64,000 nt of DNA from Octadecabacter sp. SW4 (GCF_008065155.1 NZ_CP042819.1:1612001-1676000); one strand, 5' to 3'. Positions 37,958-47,436 are shown, numbered from the stretch's first letter. The notes: generated from the sequence alone by a model not told the origin. Made by a program: numbers and translations.

Positions 37958-39148
37958 ATGGAATTATCACAGCGCATCACACAGATTACCGGTGGCGGCT
38001 CGGGAGGCTGGGATTTGTTCTTTCGCGCCCGTGCACTGAAGGACGCAGGCGCGCCGATCATTGAACTGACGGTCGGCGAACATGACATCCGCACCAGCAC
38101 CGACATTCTGGAGGCCATGCACAATGCCGCCAGATCGGGCCACACCGGCTATGCCGCCATCCCCGGCACCGAAGGTCTGCGCGCGGCTGTGGCGGCGCGC
38201 ATCACCGCCCAAAGCGGCGTGCCGACATCGGCGCGCAATGTCACCATCACGCCGGGCGGGCAATCGGCCCTCTATGCCAGCCATCTGGCCGTGCTGGACA
38301 CGGGCGATACGGGCCTGTTCATTGATCCCTACTACGCCACCTACCCGGGCACGATCCGCGCCGTGGGTGGCATCCCGCACACAGTGCCCGCCGATGCCGG
38401 GCGGGGCTTTCAGCCGCGCGGTGCGGATATCGACGCCGCCGCAAAGGCCACGCGCGCCAAAAGCCTGCTGGTCAATTCGCCTAACAATCCGACCGGCGCG
38501 GTCTACGCCCGTGACTCCCTGCGTGATATCGCGCAGACCTGCATCGCCAACGATATGTGGCTTATCTCGGACGAAGTCTATGACAGCCAGGTCTGGGAGG
38601 GCACGCATATCTCGCCCCGCGCCCTGCCCGATATGGCGCAGCGCACGCTTGTGGTCGGCTCCATGTCCAAAAGTCACGCCATGACGGGCAGCCGCGTGGG
38701 CTGGGTCTGTGGCCCCGAAGATGTCATCGACTACCTGATTACCCTGTCCACCCATACGACCTATGGCGTGCCCGGCTATATTCAGGACGCCGCCACCTAT
38801 GCGCTGGGCCAGGGCCAGCGCGTGGAAGAGCAGGTCGCCGCCCCCTTCCGCCGCCGCCGCGCGCTGACGCAAAAGTTGCTGGCGCAACAGAACGTGGTCC
38901 ACGCCGCGCCGATCCAGGGCGCGATGTATGTGATGCTGGATATCCGCGCGACGGGCATGACGGGCGAAGAATTTGGCGATGCCCTGCTTGACGCCGAACA
39001 GATCGCCGTGATGCCCGGCGAAAGCTTTGGCGCCGCCGCCGCAGGCCATATCCGCGTGGCGATGACCGTCGATGATGACGCCTACGTTGACGCGATCACG
39101 CGGCTGTTGGGCTTTGCCGCGCGCCTGGCCACCGGAGCGCCCGCATGA
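37958..39148 (+). CDS. Class I/II pyridoxal-phosphate aminotransferase
   Basis: A 396-residue fold-type I aminotransferase (AspC/AlaT-like). Seen are ELTVGEHDIRT, the substrate segment TGYAAIPGTEGLR, NSPNNPTGAVY, DEVYDSQVW, and the PLP-lysine region GSMSKSHAMTGSRVGW. The amino-group donor and acceptor cannot be deduced. ATG 37958 gives the usual N-terminus; a TTG at 37922 overlapping the soxR stop is possible. It overlaps the next gene by four bases (ATGA), so the pair forms an operon. Confidence 0.9.
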   Translation: MELSQRITQITGGGSGGWDLFFRARALKDAGAPIIELTVGEHDIRTSTDILEAMHNAARSGHTGYAAIPGTEGLRAAVAARITAQSGVPTSARNVTITPGGQSALYASHLAVLDTGDTGLFIDPYYATYPGTIRAVGGIPHTVPADAGRGFQPRGADIDAAAKATRAKSLLVNSPNNPTGAVYARDSLRDIAQTCIANDMWLISDEVYDSQVWEGTHISPRALPDMAQRTLVVGSMSKSHAMTGSRVGWVCGPEDVIDYLITLSTHTTYGVPGYIQDAATYALGQGQRVEEQVAAPFRRRRALTQKLLAQQNVVHAAPIQGAMYVMLDIRATGMTGEEFGDALLDAEQIAVMPGESFGAAAAGHIRVAMTVDDDAYVDAITRLLGFAARLATGAPA

Positions 39149-39954
39149 GCATGGGCCAACAGTTTCGCGCTCTGCACGACAGGGGCGGCGCGTTCATCCT
39201 GGCCAATGCCTGGGACATCGGATCGGCCAAGATGCTGGCCGCGATGGGGGCGCAGGCAATCGCGACATCTTCCGCCGCGCACGCCTTTACCCTTGGTCAA
39301 CCCGATGGCACCGTGACCCGTGATCAGGCGCTGGCCCATGCGGCCGATATCGTCGCCGCCGTGACTGTTCCCGTGCAGGGCGATTTCGAAAACGGCTATA
39401 GCGACACGCCCGAAGGCACCGCCCAAACCCTGCGGCTGGCCGCCCAAGCGGGCCTTGCAGGTATCTGCATCGAGGATGTGCCCTTTGGCGGCGACACCGT
39501 CTATGATTTCGATCTGGCGGTCGCCAAGATCCGCGCCGCCGCCACAGCCGCGCGCGCCCTGCCCGATGATTTTGTCCTGACCGCCCGCGCCGACGGGATC
39601 ATGATCGGCGCCTATGACATCGACGAGGCAATCCGCCGCCTGCAGGCGTTTGCAGCCGCCGGGGCAGATTGCCTTTATGCGCCGATGCCCGCGAGCATGG
39701 ACGATCTGGCGCAGATTGTCGCGCAAACCGACAAGCCGGTGAACGCGCTGGTGGCTGGCCCGTTTGCGCGCCACAGCCGCGCCGATTTCGCCGCAATCGG
39801 GGTTGCCCGCCTGTCGTTGGGCTCAGCCCTTGCGCGCGCCACCCATCGCACCATCCATGACGCCGCCACGGCGATGTTCGACACGGGCGATTTTAGCGCT
39901 CTTGGAAATGGCCTTAATGGGAGTATCGTGGACGCATTATTGCCAAAGGAATAA
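39145..39954 (+). CDS. Isocitrate lyase/PEP mutase-family protein
   Basis: A 269-residue (beta/alpha)8 enzyme of the ICL/PEPM superfamily. Family marks are LANAWDIGSAKMLAAMG, the metal-site Asp/Glu in VPVQGDFENGYSD and AGICIEDVPFGG, and LTARADGIM. The lyase Cys of the KKCGH loop is absent, so carboxyphosphonoenolpyruvate/oxaloacetate-decarboxylase or related C-C lyase chemistry is possible. It is translationally coupled to the aminotransferase upstream. Confidence 0.87.
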   Translation: MSMGQQFRALHDRGGAFILANAWDIGSAKMLAAMGAQAIATSSAAHAFTLGQPDGTVTRDQALAHAADIVAAVTVPVQGDFENGYSDTPEGTAQTLRLAAQAGLAGICIEDVPFGGDTVYDFDLAVAKIRAAATAARALPDDFVLTARADGIMIGAYDIDEAIRRLQAFAAAGADCLYAPMPASMDDLAQIVAQTDKPVNALVAGPFARHSRADFAAIGVARLSLGSALARATHRTIHDAATAMFDTGDFSALGNGLNGSIVDALLPKE

Positions 39955-39958
39955 TGCA

Positions 39959-40807
39959 ATGTTGCGATTTATAGCTGTTTTTGGCCTGATTTTCGGGCTG
40001 TCATTGGGCGCGCGCGCACAGACCTTTCCCACGCCTGCCACCAATTTTGTCAACGACTACGCCGAGATGCTGGACGACGCCAGCGCAGCGCGCCTGACGC
40101 AAACGCTGGAAACCATACGCGCCGACACCGGTGCCGAGGTCACGATTGTCACCTTGTCTTCGGTGCGGTTCTACGCCCAGAACATGGACATCAAGGCCTA
40201 TGGCAAAGCCCTGTTCGATGCCTGGGGGATCGGTGCCGAGGGCGTGGATACAGGCGTGCTTTTGCTGGTGTTTCGCGAGGATCGCGAACTGGCGATCACG
40301 CTGGGCGATGCCTATGGCAGCGACTGGGACAGCGCGGCGGCCCGTGTGATCGACGAAGATATCCTTCCCGTCTTTCGCAATGGCGATTTTGCAGCCGGCA
40401 TTGCCAGCGGAATCGAAGGGATCAACACGCGCATCGTTGCGCCATTTCACGCGGGCGGGCCGTCACGCGGCAGCGGCGATGGTGGCGGGCTTGGCATCTG
40501 GGCCATTCTAGGGCCGATCGGCGCGATCATCGCCGCGCTTTTCGGTCTGTCACGCATGCGCGCTGCCCGTCTGGCCAAGGAACCCTGCCCGCAATGTGGC
40601 AAGCCCGGTCTGAAGCGCGAAAAGATCACGCTGCAAGCGGCCAGCGAAATGGCCCAAGGGCGCGGCGAAACCCGTGTCACCTGCCTTGCCTGCGGTCATA
40701 CCACAGCCACGCCCTTTGTCATTCCGCTGGAGATCGCCCAAACTGAAAGTGACGACAGCTTCGGTGGCGGCAAGTCTGGCGATGGTGGCGCCAGCGGCAA
40801 GTGGTAG
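39959..40807 (+). CDS. TPM domain membrane protein
   Basis: A 282-residue protein with a signal peptide (residues 1-21, ending LGARAQ), a periplasmic TPM (Psb32/YgcG) domain at about 30-155 (VNDYAEMLDDASAARL, then VLLLVFREDRELAI), a transmembrane helix at about 178-200, and a cytoplasmic zinc-ribbon-like region with CPQCGKPGLK and CLACGHT, ending in a Gly/Ser-rich tail. ATG 39959 follows AAAGGAATAA. Function of TPM proteins is poorly known; roles in membrane-protein quality control have been proposed. Confidence 0.85.
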   Translation: MLRFIAVFGLIFGLSLGARAQTFPTPATNFVNDYAEMLDDASAARLTQTLETIRADTGAEVTIVTLSSVRFYAQNMDIKAYGKALFDAWGIGAEGVDTGVLLLVFREDRELAITLGDAYGSDWDSAAARVIDEDILPVFRNGDFAAGIASGIEGINTRIVAPFHAGGPSRGSGDGGGLGIWAILGPIGAIIAALFGLSRMRAARLAKEPCPQCGKPGLKREKITLQAASEMAQGRGETRVTCLACGHTTATPFVIPLEIAQTESDDSFGGGKSGDGGASGKW

Positions 40808-40839
40808 CCGCCGCTGACACCCCACCCTTAAAAGGCGTA

Positions 40840-41433
40840 TTACGCCCGCAAGGTAAAGGTATCAATGGTCGGGCTCAGCCCCGTGCCGTCGAAATCCTCA
40901 AACTCGTGGCGCAGGTATTCGCCGCCGACCAACACATTCGGGCGCACCTTGTAGGCAAGGCCAAGCCCATAGAAATACCCTGTGTCGCTGATGGTCGGGA
41001 TGCCCGGATCGCTGAACTGCGCCTGCGCCATGCCGGCCGTAAAATATGGCAGCGCATCACCCAGATCATAGCCAACCCGCAGCTTGGCCCGCGCGATGTA
41101 ATCCAGCGCGCCGTCAATCGCGCCCTCGTCCACGATCTCGGTCCAGTCGTAGTCAACTTCACCACCCAGAACCCAGTCGCCGAAATCATACATGTAACCG
41201 GCGTGCAAACCATAGATCGCGCCGTTTTCATCAACGCCGTTTGGCACTTCTTCCAGGTGGCCGGTGCCGTATTGACCGCCCAGATAAAACCCGGTCCATT
41301 CACCGGCCACGGGGGCCGCGGGCGGCAGTGCAAGCGGCACCGGGGTGACCGGATCAGCCAACCCGCCCGCAAAGGCAGAGGTGGCAAGGCTACTGCCCAA
41401 CAGGGCGGGAATCACGAGGGAACGCAGTGACAT
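40840..41433 (-). CDS. Small outer-membrane beta-barrel, C-terminal signal truncated
   Basis: A 197-residue outer-membrane protein (OmpW/Opa-like small barrel) with a signal peptide (residues 1-22, TSAFA). Strands such as WTGFYLGGQYGTG and WVLGGEVDYDW alternate as expected. It ends TFTLRA and lacks the terminal aromatic residue needed by the BAM machinery; the next in-frame codons after TAA (40840-40842) are Tyr-Ala-Phe and then TAA (40828-40830). A nonsense change of one codon seems to have removed the last four residues. AAAGGAGAG precedes ATG 41433. Paralog of the 41669 gene. Confidence 0.8.
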   Translation of the reverse strand: MSLRSLVIPALLGSSLATSAFAGGLADPVTPVPLALPPAAPVAGEWTGFYLGGQYGTGHLEEVPNGVDENGAIYGLHAGYMYDFGDWVLGGEVDYDWTEIVDEGAIDGALDYIARAKLRVGYDLGDALPYFTAGMAQAQFSDPGIPTISDTGYFYGLGLAYKVRPNVLVGGEYLRHEFEDFDGTGLSPTIDTFTLRA

Positions 41434-41582
41434 GAAATCTCTCCTTTTGAATACGCGCTCAAAGGCGAACACTTTATTATATCACGCTATGATAAGGGAG
41501 GCCATGACACCTGATCCAGCCTGCACGGCGCAGGGCCACGTCTTGCGGCCATAATCAGCCGATCGCTGGACCGAACAAATGC

Positions 41583-41608
41583 GAACGGCGCACCGGGATG
41601 CGCCGTTC
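41583..41608. terminator. Stem-loop after the second small barrel gene
   Basis: GAACGGCGCA (41583-41592) and TGCGCCGTTC (41599-41608) form a perfect 10-bp stem with a CCGGGA loop, about 60 bp beyond the stop of the 41669 gene. On the minus strand it is followed by GCATTTGTTC, a weak T-rich tail, so it is a probable but imperfect terminator. Confidence 0.5.
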
Positions 41609-41668
41609 TGTTGCAACGGGGATGTTGTTGGGGGGGATCTGGGGAAATCCAGCCCCGCTGCGAACCTC

Positions 41669-42271
41669 TTAGAACTGGAACGACACGCGCGCCGCCAGTG
41701 TCGTGGCATCAACGTCGATACCGCTGCCGGCAAAGTCGTCAAAGTTGTGCTGGAGGACTTCGGCCCCGACACGCATCCGGTCACTGACCTGATAGTCGGC
41801 ACCAATGCCATAAAACGCACCCGTGTCACTGTCATCAATCGCACCTGATGTGGTCAGCTGCGCGGCACCGGCCGTGACATAGGGCAACCACTGGCCGGCA
41901 TCGTACCCGGCGCGGAATTTCAGACGGGCAACGCTGTCAACGTCCAGACCGGCAACCGTATCGGTGATATTGCTACCTTCGATTTCCAGTTCGCCACCGA
42001 CAACATAGTTGCCAAGGTCATACAGATAGCCGCCGAAGACCCCGTAGGTCGCGCCGTTTACGTCATCGCCAAGGGTCGCGCTGCCCGTGACGTCGCCGTA
42101 GCCCAGCGACCCACCGGCGTAGAACCCGCCCCAGTCTGCTGTCGCGACAGGCATGGGGGCCGGCACGATGGTCGGTGCGGGTGCCGGTGCGGGATCGCCC
42201 ACACCACCAGCAAAGGCGGGAGCGGCGAGCGAGAGGCTTGCAAGGCCTGCAACAAGTAGTGTCGTGCGCAT
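41669..42271 (-). CDS. Small outer-membrane beta-barrel protein
   Basis: A 200-residue paralog of the 40840 gene. It has a signal peptide (residues 1-21, AAPAFA), a Pro/Ala-rich stretch after the mature start, and barrel strands like WGGFYAGGSLGYGD and YVVGGELEIEG; it ends VSFQF with the correct C-terminal Phe for outer-membrane insertion. The two genes are tandem, with a stem-loop between them. Function unknown; small barrels of this type are often surface or adhesion-related. Confidence 0.8.
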   Translation of the reverse strand: MRTTLLVAGLASLSLAAPAFAGGVGDPAPAPAPTIVPAPMPVATADWGGFYAGGSLGYGDVTGSATLGDDVNGATYGVFGGYLYDLGNYVVGGELEIEGSNITDTVAGLDVDSVARLKFRAGYDAGQWLPYVTAGAAQLTTSGAIDDSDTGAFYGIGADYQVSDRMRVGAEVLQHNFDDFAGSGIDVDATTLAARVSFQF

Positions 42272-42698
42272 GTTGATGTCTCCATCTTCTGATGTGAATT
42301 ACGTCGCGGTCCGTTCTTTCAACCGCGCAAGGGACACTTGGGGTCGAAACGGGCGCGCTTCCATAACCTCACAGAAACGTTAGAGGTTTGGGCGCTTAAT
42401 TGCCGGTTCGGCGCGTTTGGCTCGGCATGTTGCAGCGCAGCAAATCGCGGCGGCGCGTTTCTGCCGACACCCCACATGGGCCAAAAACGACCATGGGTCG
42501 TAAACAGGCAAGACGGCCTGCGAACGGGCGGCAAGGCTGGGACCAGTTTATGAAAAGGTCCGCCGTGAATCCAAACCCCGCGTCTCACATTTGGATTATC
42601 TTGCGCACGATCGGCGCGCGCCGTGGTCGTGCGGCGCGGGGGCGGCCCTTGGTGTGGTAACGCACCTCTCCTGATCCCTTTGCATAAACGAGACAGCC
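42272..42698. other. Gene-free region upstream of the mttB-like gene
   Basis: No supported gene in 427 bp. The only notable structure is an inverted repeat ACGACC-ATG-GGTCGT at 42487-42501, which could bind a regulator of the mttB-like gene starting at 42699. Short open frames here have no recognisable domain. Confidence 0.45.
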
Positions 42699-44264
42699 AT
42701 GACCGATGTGACCTACCCGTCCAAGAACCCGACCCCGCGCGCGACCCGTTCCGGCGGGCGCGCCGCACGCCACGCCAGCCGCGCCGCGAAACTGTCCGAC
42801 GCTATGCGCCCGGTGCGCCCGGGGCTTTCGGGCGGACAGTATTCCCCCCTCAGTGACGCCGATGTGGCGCGTATCCACGCGGCTGCCCTCACCGCCCTCG
42901 AAGAGATCGGTCTGGCCGATGCGCCCCCCAGCGGCGTTGCAATCCTGACCGTTGCAGGTGCGGTGCAGGGCGACGACGGGCGCATCCGTTTTCCGCGCGC
43001 ATTGGTCGAAGACATGCTGGCCATCGCCAAACGCGATGTGACGCTTTGCGCCCGCGATCCGGTCCATGATCTGGACCTGTCAGGCACACGCGTGCACTAT
43101 GGCACAGCGGGCGCAGCGGTGCATATGGTTGATGTCGCCGGGCGCAATTACCGCGAAAGCACGGTGCAGGATCTGTTCGATGCGGCGCGGATCGTCGACC
43201 AGCTTGATAATATCCATTTCCTGCAGCGGCCGATGGTCTGCCGCGATATCCTTGATAACCTCGAAATGGACCTCAACACGGTCTACGCGACCACCAGCGG
43301 CACGACCAAACATATCGGCACCTCCTTCGTGGAACCCGGCCACGTGGCCCCCTGCATCGAGATGCTGCACATGATCGCGGGCGGCGAGGACGCATGGCGC
43401 GCGCGCCCCTTCATGAGCAATTCCAACTGTTTTGTCGTCCCGCCCATGCGCTTTGCGACCGAGGCCTGCGAGGTCATGGAAAACTGCATCCGCGCAGGGA
43501 TGCCCGTGCTGCTCTTGTCGGCGGGGATGTCGGGGGCCACGGCACCGTCAACCATCGCCGGTGCGATCGTGCAGGCGGTCGCAGAATGCCTGGCGGGGAT
43601 CGTCTATGTGAATGCGATGGCGCCGGGACATCCGGCGGTGTTTGGCACTTGGCCCTTCGGGTTGGACCTGCGCACCGGCGCAATGACCGGCGGGTCGGGC
43701 GAACAGGCGCTGCTGACGGCGGGCTGCGCGCAAATGCACCGGTTCTATGGCCTTCCAGGCGGTGCGGCGGCCGGAATCGCCGATAGCAAACTGCCCGACA
43801 TGCAGGCGGGATGGGAACAGATGTGTTCCAATGTGATGGCCGGGCTGTCGGGGCTGAACATGGTCTACGAGGCGGCGGGCATGCACGCCTCGCTGCTGGG
43901 GTTCTGCCACGAGAGCCTGATCCTTGGGGATGATCTGATCGGTCAGGCGCTGCGCTGCGTGCGCGGGATCGAAGTGGACGACGAAACGCTTGCGCTTGAT
44001 CAAATGCGCGCGGTCTGTCTGGGCGGGCCCGGACATTACCTTGGCACCGATCAAACTCTCAGCCGGATGGAAAGCGATAACGTCTACCCGTCACTGGGTA
44101 ACCGGATGTCGCCCAAGGAATGGGCCGAAAAAGACAAACCCGACCTGATCGAAAACGCGATAGCCGCCAAGGAACGGATCCTGTCCACCACTAGTGCGGC
44201 GCAATTTGCACCTGATCTGGACAGCGCGATCCGGGCAAAATTCAACATCCACCTGCCGCGTTGA
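42699..44264 (+). CDS. Trimethylamine methyltransferase (MttB)-family protein
   Basis: A 521-residue protein of the MttB superfamily (COG5598), without an in-frame amber codon, so it belongs to the non-pyrrolysine members, of which MtgB acts on glycine betaine. Markers include YSPLSDADVARIHAAALTAL, LHMIAGGEDAW, and GLSGLNMVYEAAG in the barrel. Expected partners are a corrinoid protein and methyltransferase, which are not adjacent; the RACo-like activator is at 15629. The residues 1-45 region is Arg-rich. Substrate is unknown. Confidence 0.88.
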   Translation: MTDVTYPSKNPTPRATRSGGRAARHASRAAKLSDAMRPVRPGLSGGQYSPLSDADVARIHAAALTALEEIGLADAPPSGVAILTVAGAVQGDDGRIRFPRALVEDMLAIAKRDVTLCARDPVHDLDLSGTRVHYGTAGAAVHMVDVAGRNYRESTVQDLFDAARIVDQLDNIHFLQRPMVCRDILDNLEMDLNTVYATTSGTTKHIGTSFVEPGHVAPCIEMLHMIAGGEDAWRARPFMSNSNCFVVPPMRFATEACEVMENCIRAGMPVLLLSAGMSGATAPSTIAGAIVQAVAECLAGIVYVNAMAPGHPAVFGTWPFGLDLRTGAMTGGSGEQALLTAGCAQMHRFYGLPGGAAAGIADSKLPDMQAGWEQMCSNVMAGLSGLNMVYEAAGMHASLLGFCHESLILGDDLIGQALRCVRGIEVDDETLALDQMRAVCLGGPGHYLGTDQTLSRMESDNVYPSLGNRMSPKEWAEKDKPDLIENAIAAKERILSTTSAAQFAPDLDSAIRAKFNIHLPR

Positions 44265-44275
44265 TGGCTGCGTCG

Positions 44276-44340
44276 CTGGGGGCCTTGCCCCCGTCGCGTT
44301 CCGCGACTCCCCCAGAGGTATTTTTGAACAAAAGAAGAAA
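44276..44340 (+). terminator. 3'-end compound hairpin element, copy 3 (after the mttB-like gene)
   Basis: Starts 12 bp after the stop: CTGGGGGCCTTGCCCCC, then GTCGCG-TTC-CGCGAC, then CCCCCAG and GAGGTATTTTTGAACAAAAGAAG. The first G-run can pair with the near or the far C-run. Same plan as copy 2. The 44341-44458 stretch has no gene. Confidence 0.65.
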
Positions 44341-44458
44341 GAGGCAGCTCCCCCGCAGTCGCCGCGCGCATTGGGGGAGCCTTCTCCTGTTACGGCCATC
44401 GGCACTCCTGCCTGTTCCGCGCCACCAGCCTAGCGTGGCATGGTTAACGCGTTCCTAA

Positions 44459-44481
44459 TTTCTTCTGTTCAGAAATACTCA
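44459..44481 (-). repeat. 3'-end repeat tail, copy 4 (at the anmK stop)
   Basis: On the minus strand, TGAGTATTTCTGAACAGAAGAA begins within the anmK stop codon (TGA) at 44479-44481. Only the tail of the element is present; there is no GC hairpin before it. Confidence 0.5.
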
Positions 44482-45573
44482 ATTGGGACGGCTGAGTATC
44501 CCGCCCCCGACAGTGGCGCGCACGCCGGTGGTGCCGGCGCAGGATGTGGGCAGGCCTTTGGCCACCCGCACCGCCAGATAGGCAAAGGCCTGCGCCTCGA
44601 GCATGTCACCGTCAAGCCCGACGGCTTCGACCGGCTGCACGGGGCAATCAACGCCCGCTTGCAGCATCGCCATCATGGTCGGATTCTTGCGCCCGCCGCC
44701 GCAGACCAGCAGCGTGCCGGGGGCAGCGGGGCAATGTTCCATTGCGCGCATCACCGCACTGGCGGCCATGCCTGTCATCGTTGCGGCGGCATCGGCGTCA
44801 TCCAGCTCGCGCACAAGGTCAAGCATCTGATCAAACGCGTTGCGATCCAGTGACTTGGGCGGCATTTTGTAGAAATAGGGATCGTCCAGAAACAGCTCGA
44901 GCGCGCCGGTCACCACCGCGCCACGCGCCGCCAACCTGCCGTCCCGGTCAAAGGGCTCCCCGCGCCGTTGCTGCATCAGATCATTGATCGGCGCATTGGC
45001 GGGACCGGTATCAAAGGCCAGCAGCGCGCCCGCGCTTTCCGGTGTGGCTTTGGACGGGTCCACCCATGTCAGGTTGCCAACCCCGCCAAGATTCAGGAAG
45101 GCAACCGGGCCATCCGCCTTGATCCATTTGGCCAGCGCGAAATGATAGAACGGCGCCAGCGGCGCGCCCTGCCCGCCAAGGCGCACATCGGCGCTGCGAA
45201 AATCCCAGACCACAGGCAGGCCCAGACGGTTGGCCAGCCGCTGCCCGTCGCCCGCCTGATGGGTGCCGCGACCGGCGGGGTCATGGGCCAATGTCTGGCC
45301 ATGAAACCCCACCAGATCAATGCCGTCGAACCCTGTCATCGCCGCCACATGCGCATCCTCGATCAAGGCGACCACATCATCGCCGACCGTGTCCTGCCAC
45401 TGCCCCAACGCACCGTGCAGGACCGCGCGTTCATGATCTGAATAGGGATGATACTGCGTGTCCCCGAACCCGGAAATGGTATGCCCGTCCGTGTCGATCA
45501 CCGCCACATCCACCCCGTCAAGCGAGGTTCCCGACATCGCCCCAAGAGCGCGCACCGTGCCAGATTTCAACAT
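44479..45573 (-). CDS. anmK: Anhydro-N-acetylmuramic acid kinase
   Basis: A 364-residue ASKHA-fold kinase that opens and phosphorylates 1,6-anhydro-MurNAc during peptidoglycan recycling, giving MurNAc-6-phosphate. The phosphate-1 motif [17 protein letters not shown] (residues 9-25) and [22 protein letters not shown] and [12 protein letters not shown] are intact. ATG 45573 is chosen; an extension to 45591 adds six residues. It diverges from tyrS, with 61 bp between starts. Confidence 0.93.
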   Translation of the reverse strand: MLKSGTVRALGAMSGTSLDGVDVAVIDTDGHTISGFGDTQYHPYSDHERAVLHGALGQWQDTVGDDVVALIEDAHVAAMTGFDGIDLVGFHGQTLAHDPAGRGTHQAGDGQRLANRLGLPVVWDFRSADVRLGGQGAPLAPFYHFALAKWIKADGPVAFLNLGGVGNLTWVDPSKATPESAGALLAFDTGPANAPINDLMQQRRGEPFDRDGRLAARGAVVTGALELFLDDPYFYKMPPKSLDRNAFDQMLDLVRELDDADAAATMTGMAASAVMRAMEHCPAAPGTLLVCGGGRKNPTMMAMLQAGVDCPVQPVEAVGLDGDMLEAQAFAYLAVRVAKGLPTSCAGTTGVRATVGGGILSRPN

Positions 45574-45634
45574 GCGCTTTCCCTTGACCAAACTGCCCCT
45601 TATAGATGCCCCGAACCTGATACAGAGGCAAGTT

Positions 45635-46888
45635 ATGACCTACCACCCCAAATCCGATTTCATGACCGTCATGATCGAACGCGGCTTTCTGGCCGATTGC
45701 ACGGATTATCAGGCGCTGGACGAGGCGTTCAGCAAGGGCGTCGTGCCTGCCTACATCGGGTTTGACGCCACAGCCAAATCGCTGCACGTGGGCAGCCTGA
45801 TCCAGATCATGATGCTGCGCTGGCTGCAAAAGACCGGGCACCAGCCGATCACCCTCATGGGCGGCGGCACCACCAAGGTGGGCGATCCCAGCTTTCGCGC
45901 CGATGAACGCCCCCTGCTGACCCCCGACCAGATCGACGCCAATATCGCCGGGATCAAACAGGTGTTTGCCGCCTACATTGATTATGACACGGACGCGCCC
46001 AACCGCGCGCTGATGCTCAATAACGCCGAATGGCTGGACGGGCTGAACTACCTTGATTTCCTGCGCGACATCGGGCGGCATTTCAGCGTCAACCGGATGC
46101 TGGCGTTCGAAAGCGTCAAATCCCGGCTGGATCGCGAACAGTCGCTGTCGTTCCTTGAATTCAATTACATGATCCTGCAAGCCTATGATTTTCTTGAACT
46201 GAACCGCCGATATGGCTGCCTGTTGCAGATGGGCGGCAGCGATCAGTGGGGCAATATCGTCAACGGGATCGACCTGACCCGCCGCGTGTTGGATCACGAG
46301 ATTTACGGATTGACCTCGCCGTTGCTGACCACCTCGGACGGCAAGAAGATGGGCAAATCGGCTGATGGCGCGGTCTGGCTCAATGCCGATATGGTTTCGT
46401 CATATGATTTCTGGCAGTTCTGGCGCAACACGACCGATGCCGATGTCGGGCGGTTCCTGAAGCTTTACACCGAACTGCCGCTCGCGGAATGTAACCGTCT
46501 TGGCGCGCTGGAAGGGTCAGAGATCAACGCGGCCAAGATCATTTTAGCCAATGAAATCACGGGCCTGCTGCACGGAGCTGATGCGGCTGCGGCCGCCGAA
46601 GCCACCGCCCGCGAGGTGTTCGAAAAGGGCGGCGTGGGCGATGACCTGCCCACCCTGACCCTGTCAGCGGCCGATCTTGGTGATGGCATGTCGATTGTGC
46701 AGTTGATCGTCAAATCCGGCCTTGCAAACAGCGGCAAGGAGGCCAAGCGCCTGATCGCCGAAAACGGCGCACGGATGAACGACGCACCGCTGACCGATGC
46801 GGGCCTGATGGTGGACGCGAGCGCGCTGGCCACGCCGATCAAACTGTCGGCGGGCAAGAAACGCCACGCCCTGGTGCAGCTGGGCTAA
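45635..46888 (+). CDS. tyrS: Tyrosyl-tRNA synthetase
   Basis: A 417-residue class Ic synthetase charging tRNA-Tyr. The HIGH-type motif is in [18 protein letters not shown], the tyrosine/KMSKS loop reads KKMGKS, and a C-terminal S4 RNA-binding domain ([21 protein letters not shown]) is present. AGAGGCAAG precedes ATG 45635. Its stop overlaps the opposing small gene by four bases. Confidence 0.96.
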   Translation: MTYHPKSDFMTVMIERGFLADCTDYQALDEAFSKGVVPAYIGFDATAKSLHVGSLIQIMMLRWLQKTGHQPITLMGGGTTKVGDPSFRADERPLLTPDQIDANIAGIKQVFAAYIDYDTDAPNRALMLNNAEWLDGLNYLDFLRDIGRHFSVNRMLAFESVKSRLDREQSLSFLEFNYMILQAYDFLELNRRYGCLLQMGGSDQWGNIVNGIDLTRRVLDHEIYGLTSPLLTTSDGKKMGKSADGAVWLNADMVSSYDFWQFWRNTTDADVGRFLKLYTELPLAECNRLGALEGSEINAAKIILANEITGLLHGADAAAAAEATAREVFEKGGVGDDLPTLTLSAADLGDGMSIVQLIVKSGLANSGKEAKRLIAENGARMNDAPLTDAGLMVDASALATPIKLSAGKKRHALVQLG

Positions 46889-47097
46889 AGCGTCCTGACC
46901 ACGACCAAAATCGCCCCTGCGGACAAGGCCACTGCCAATGCAGACAATGCGGCCCCCAGCGCTGTCAGGGGCGGGTCGGTCTGGTGCATGGATGCCCCCG
47001 TCTGCACCGCGCGATGCTGGGAAAGCTCGTCAAAACGGGCCTGCGGATCGTCAATGCGGACAGGCCATGCGATATCCAGAAGGGCCGCGGGTTTCAT
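46885..47097 (-). CDS. Small predicted membrane protein (70 aa)
   Basis: A 70-residue frame beginning [11 protein letters not shown] and ending with one transmembrane helix ([24 protein letters not shown]). Codon use is like that of real genes here, but no ribosome binding site is obvious, and the open frame continues antisense through a GNAT fragment further upstream. Its stop TAG overlaps the tyrS TAA. Function unknown; it may be chance coding on the shadow strand. Confidence 0.4.
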   Translation of the reverse strand: MKPAALLDIAWPVRIDDPQARFDELSQHRAVQTGASMHQTDPPLTALGAALSALAVALSAGAILVVVRTL

Positions 47098-47101
47098 CAG
47101 A

Positions 47102-47415
47102 TCGGCACGACACCGGTCGTGGCGATGCTGTTCCTGTGTCACGGCCCCGTTGCCACCTATCACATCGGGTGGAGTGGGCCAAAAGGCCGGGCGATGGGCG
47201 CGCATAACCTGATTCTGGCGTCGGCGATGGAATGGCTTGCCGACCGGGGCCACCTTTGGCTGGACCTTGGTGTGCTTGATACGCAGGCCAACCCCGGCCT
47301 TGCACGTTTCAAGATTGGCGCGGGCGCGCGCGTCCGTCCGATGGGCGGCACTTGGCTGCGTCTGCCACATCCGTCGATATGCTGGCAGGGGCGCGCGGCA
47401 CATGCTAGACCCTGA
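47102..47415 (+). pseudogene. 5'-truncated GNAT acyltransferase fragment
   Basis: The segment reads VVAMLFLCHGPVATYHIGWS, then AMGAHNLILASAMEWLADRG, LWLDLGVLDTQANPGLARFK and a TWLRLP end: the C-terminal half of a FemAB/GNAT-like acyltransferase. The N-terminal half is missing, replaced by unrelated sequence before about 47100, and no ribosome binding site or start is convincing (nearest ATG 46984). I treat it as a decayed gene. Confidence 0.6.
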
Positions 47416-47436
47416 TCAACCAGATCAGGACGCCCG

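Noticed and set aside
42585..43067. Minus-strand frame over the mttB-like start
   Set aside because: Covers the N-terminus of a conserved gene; Arg- and Gly-rich shadow composition.
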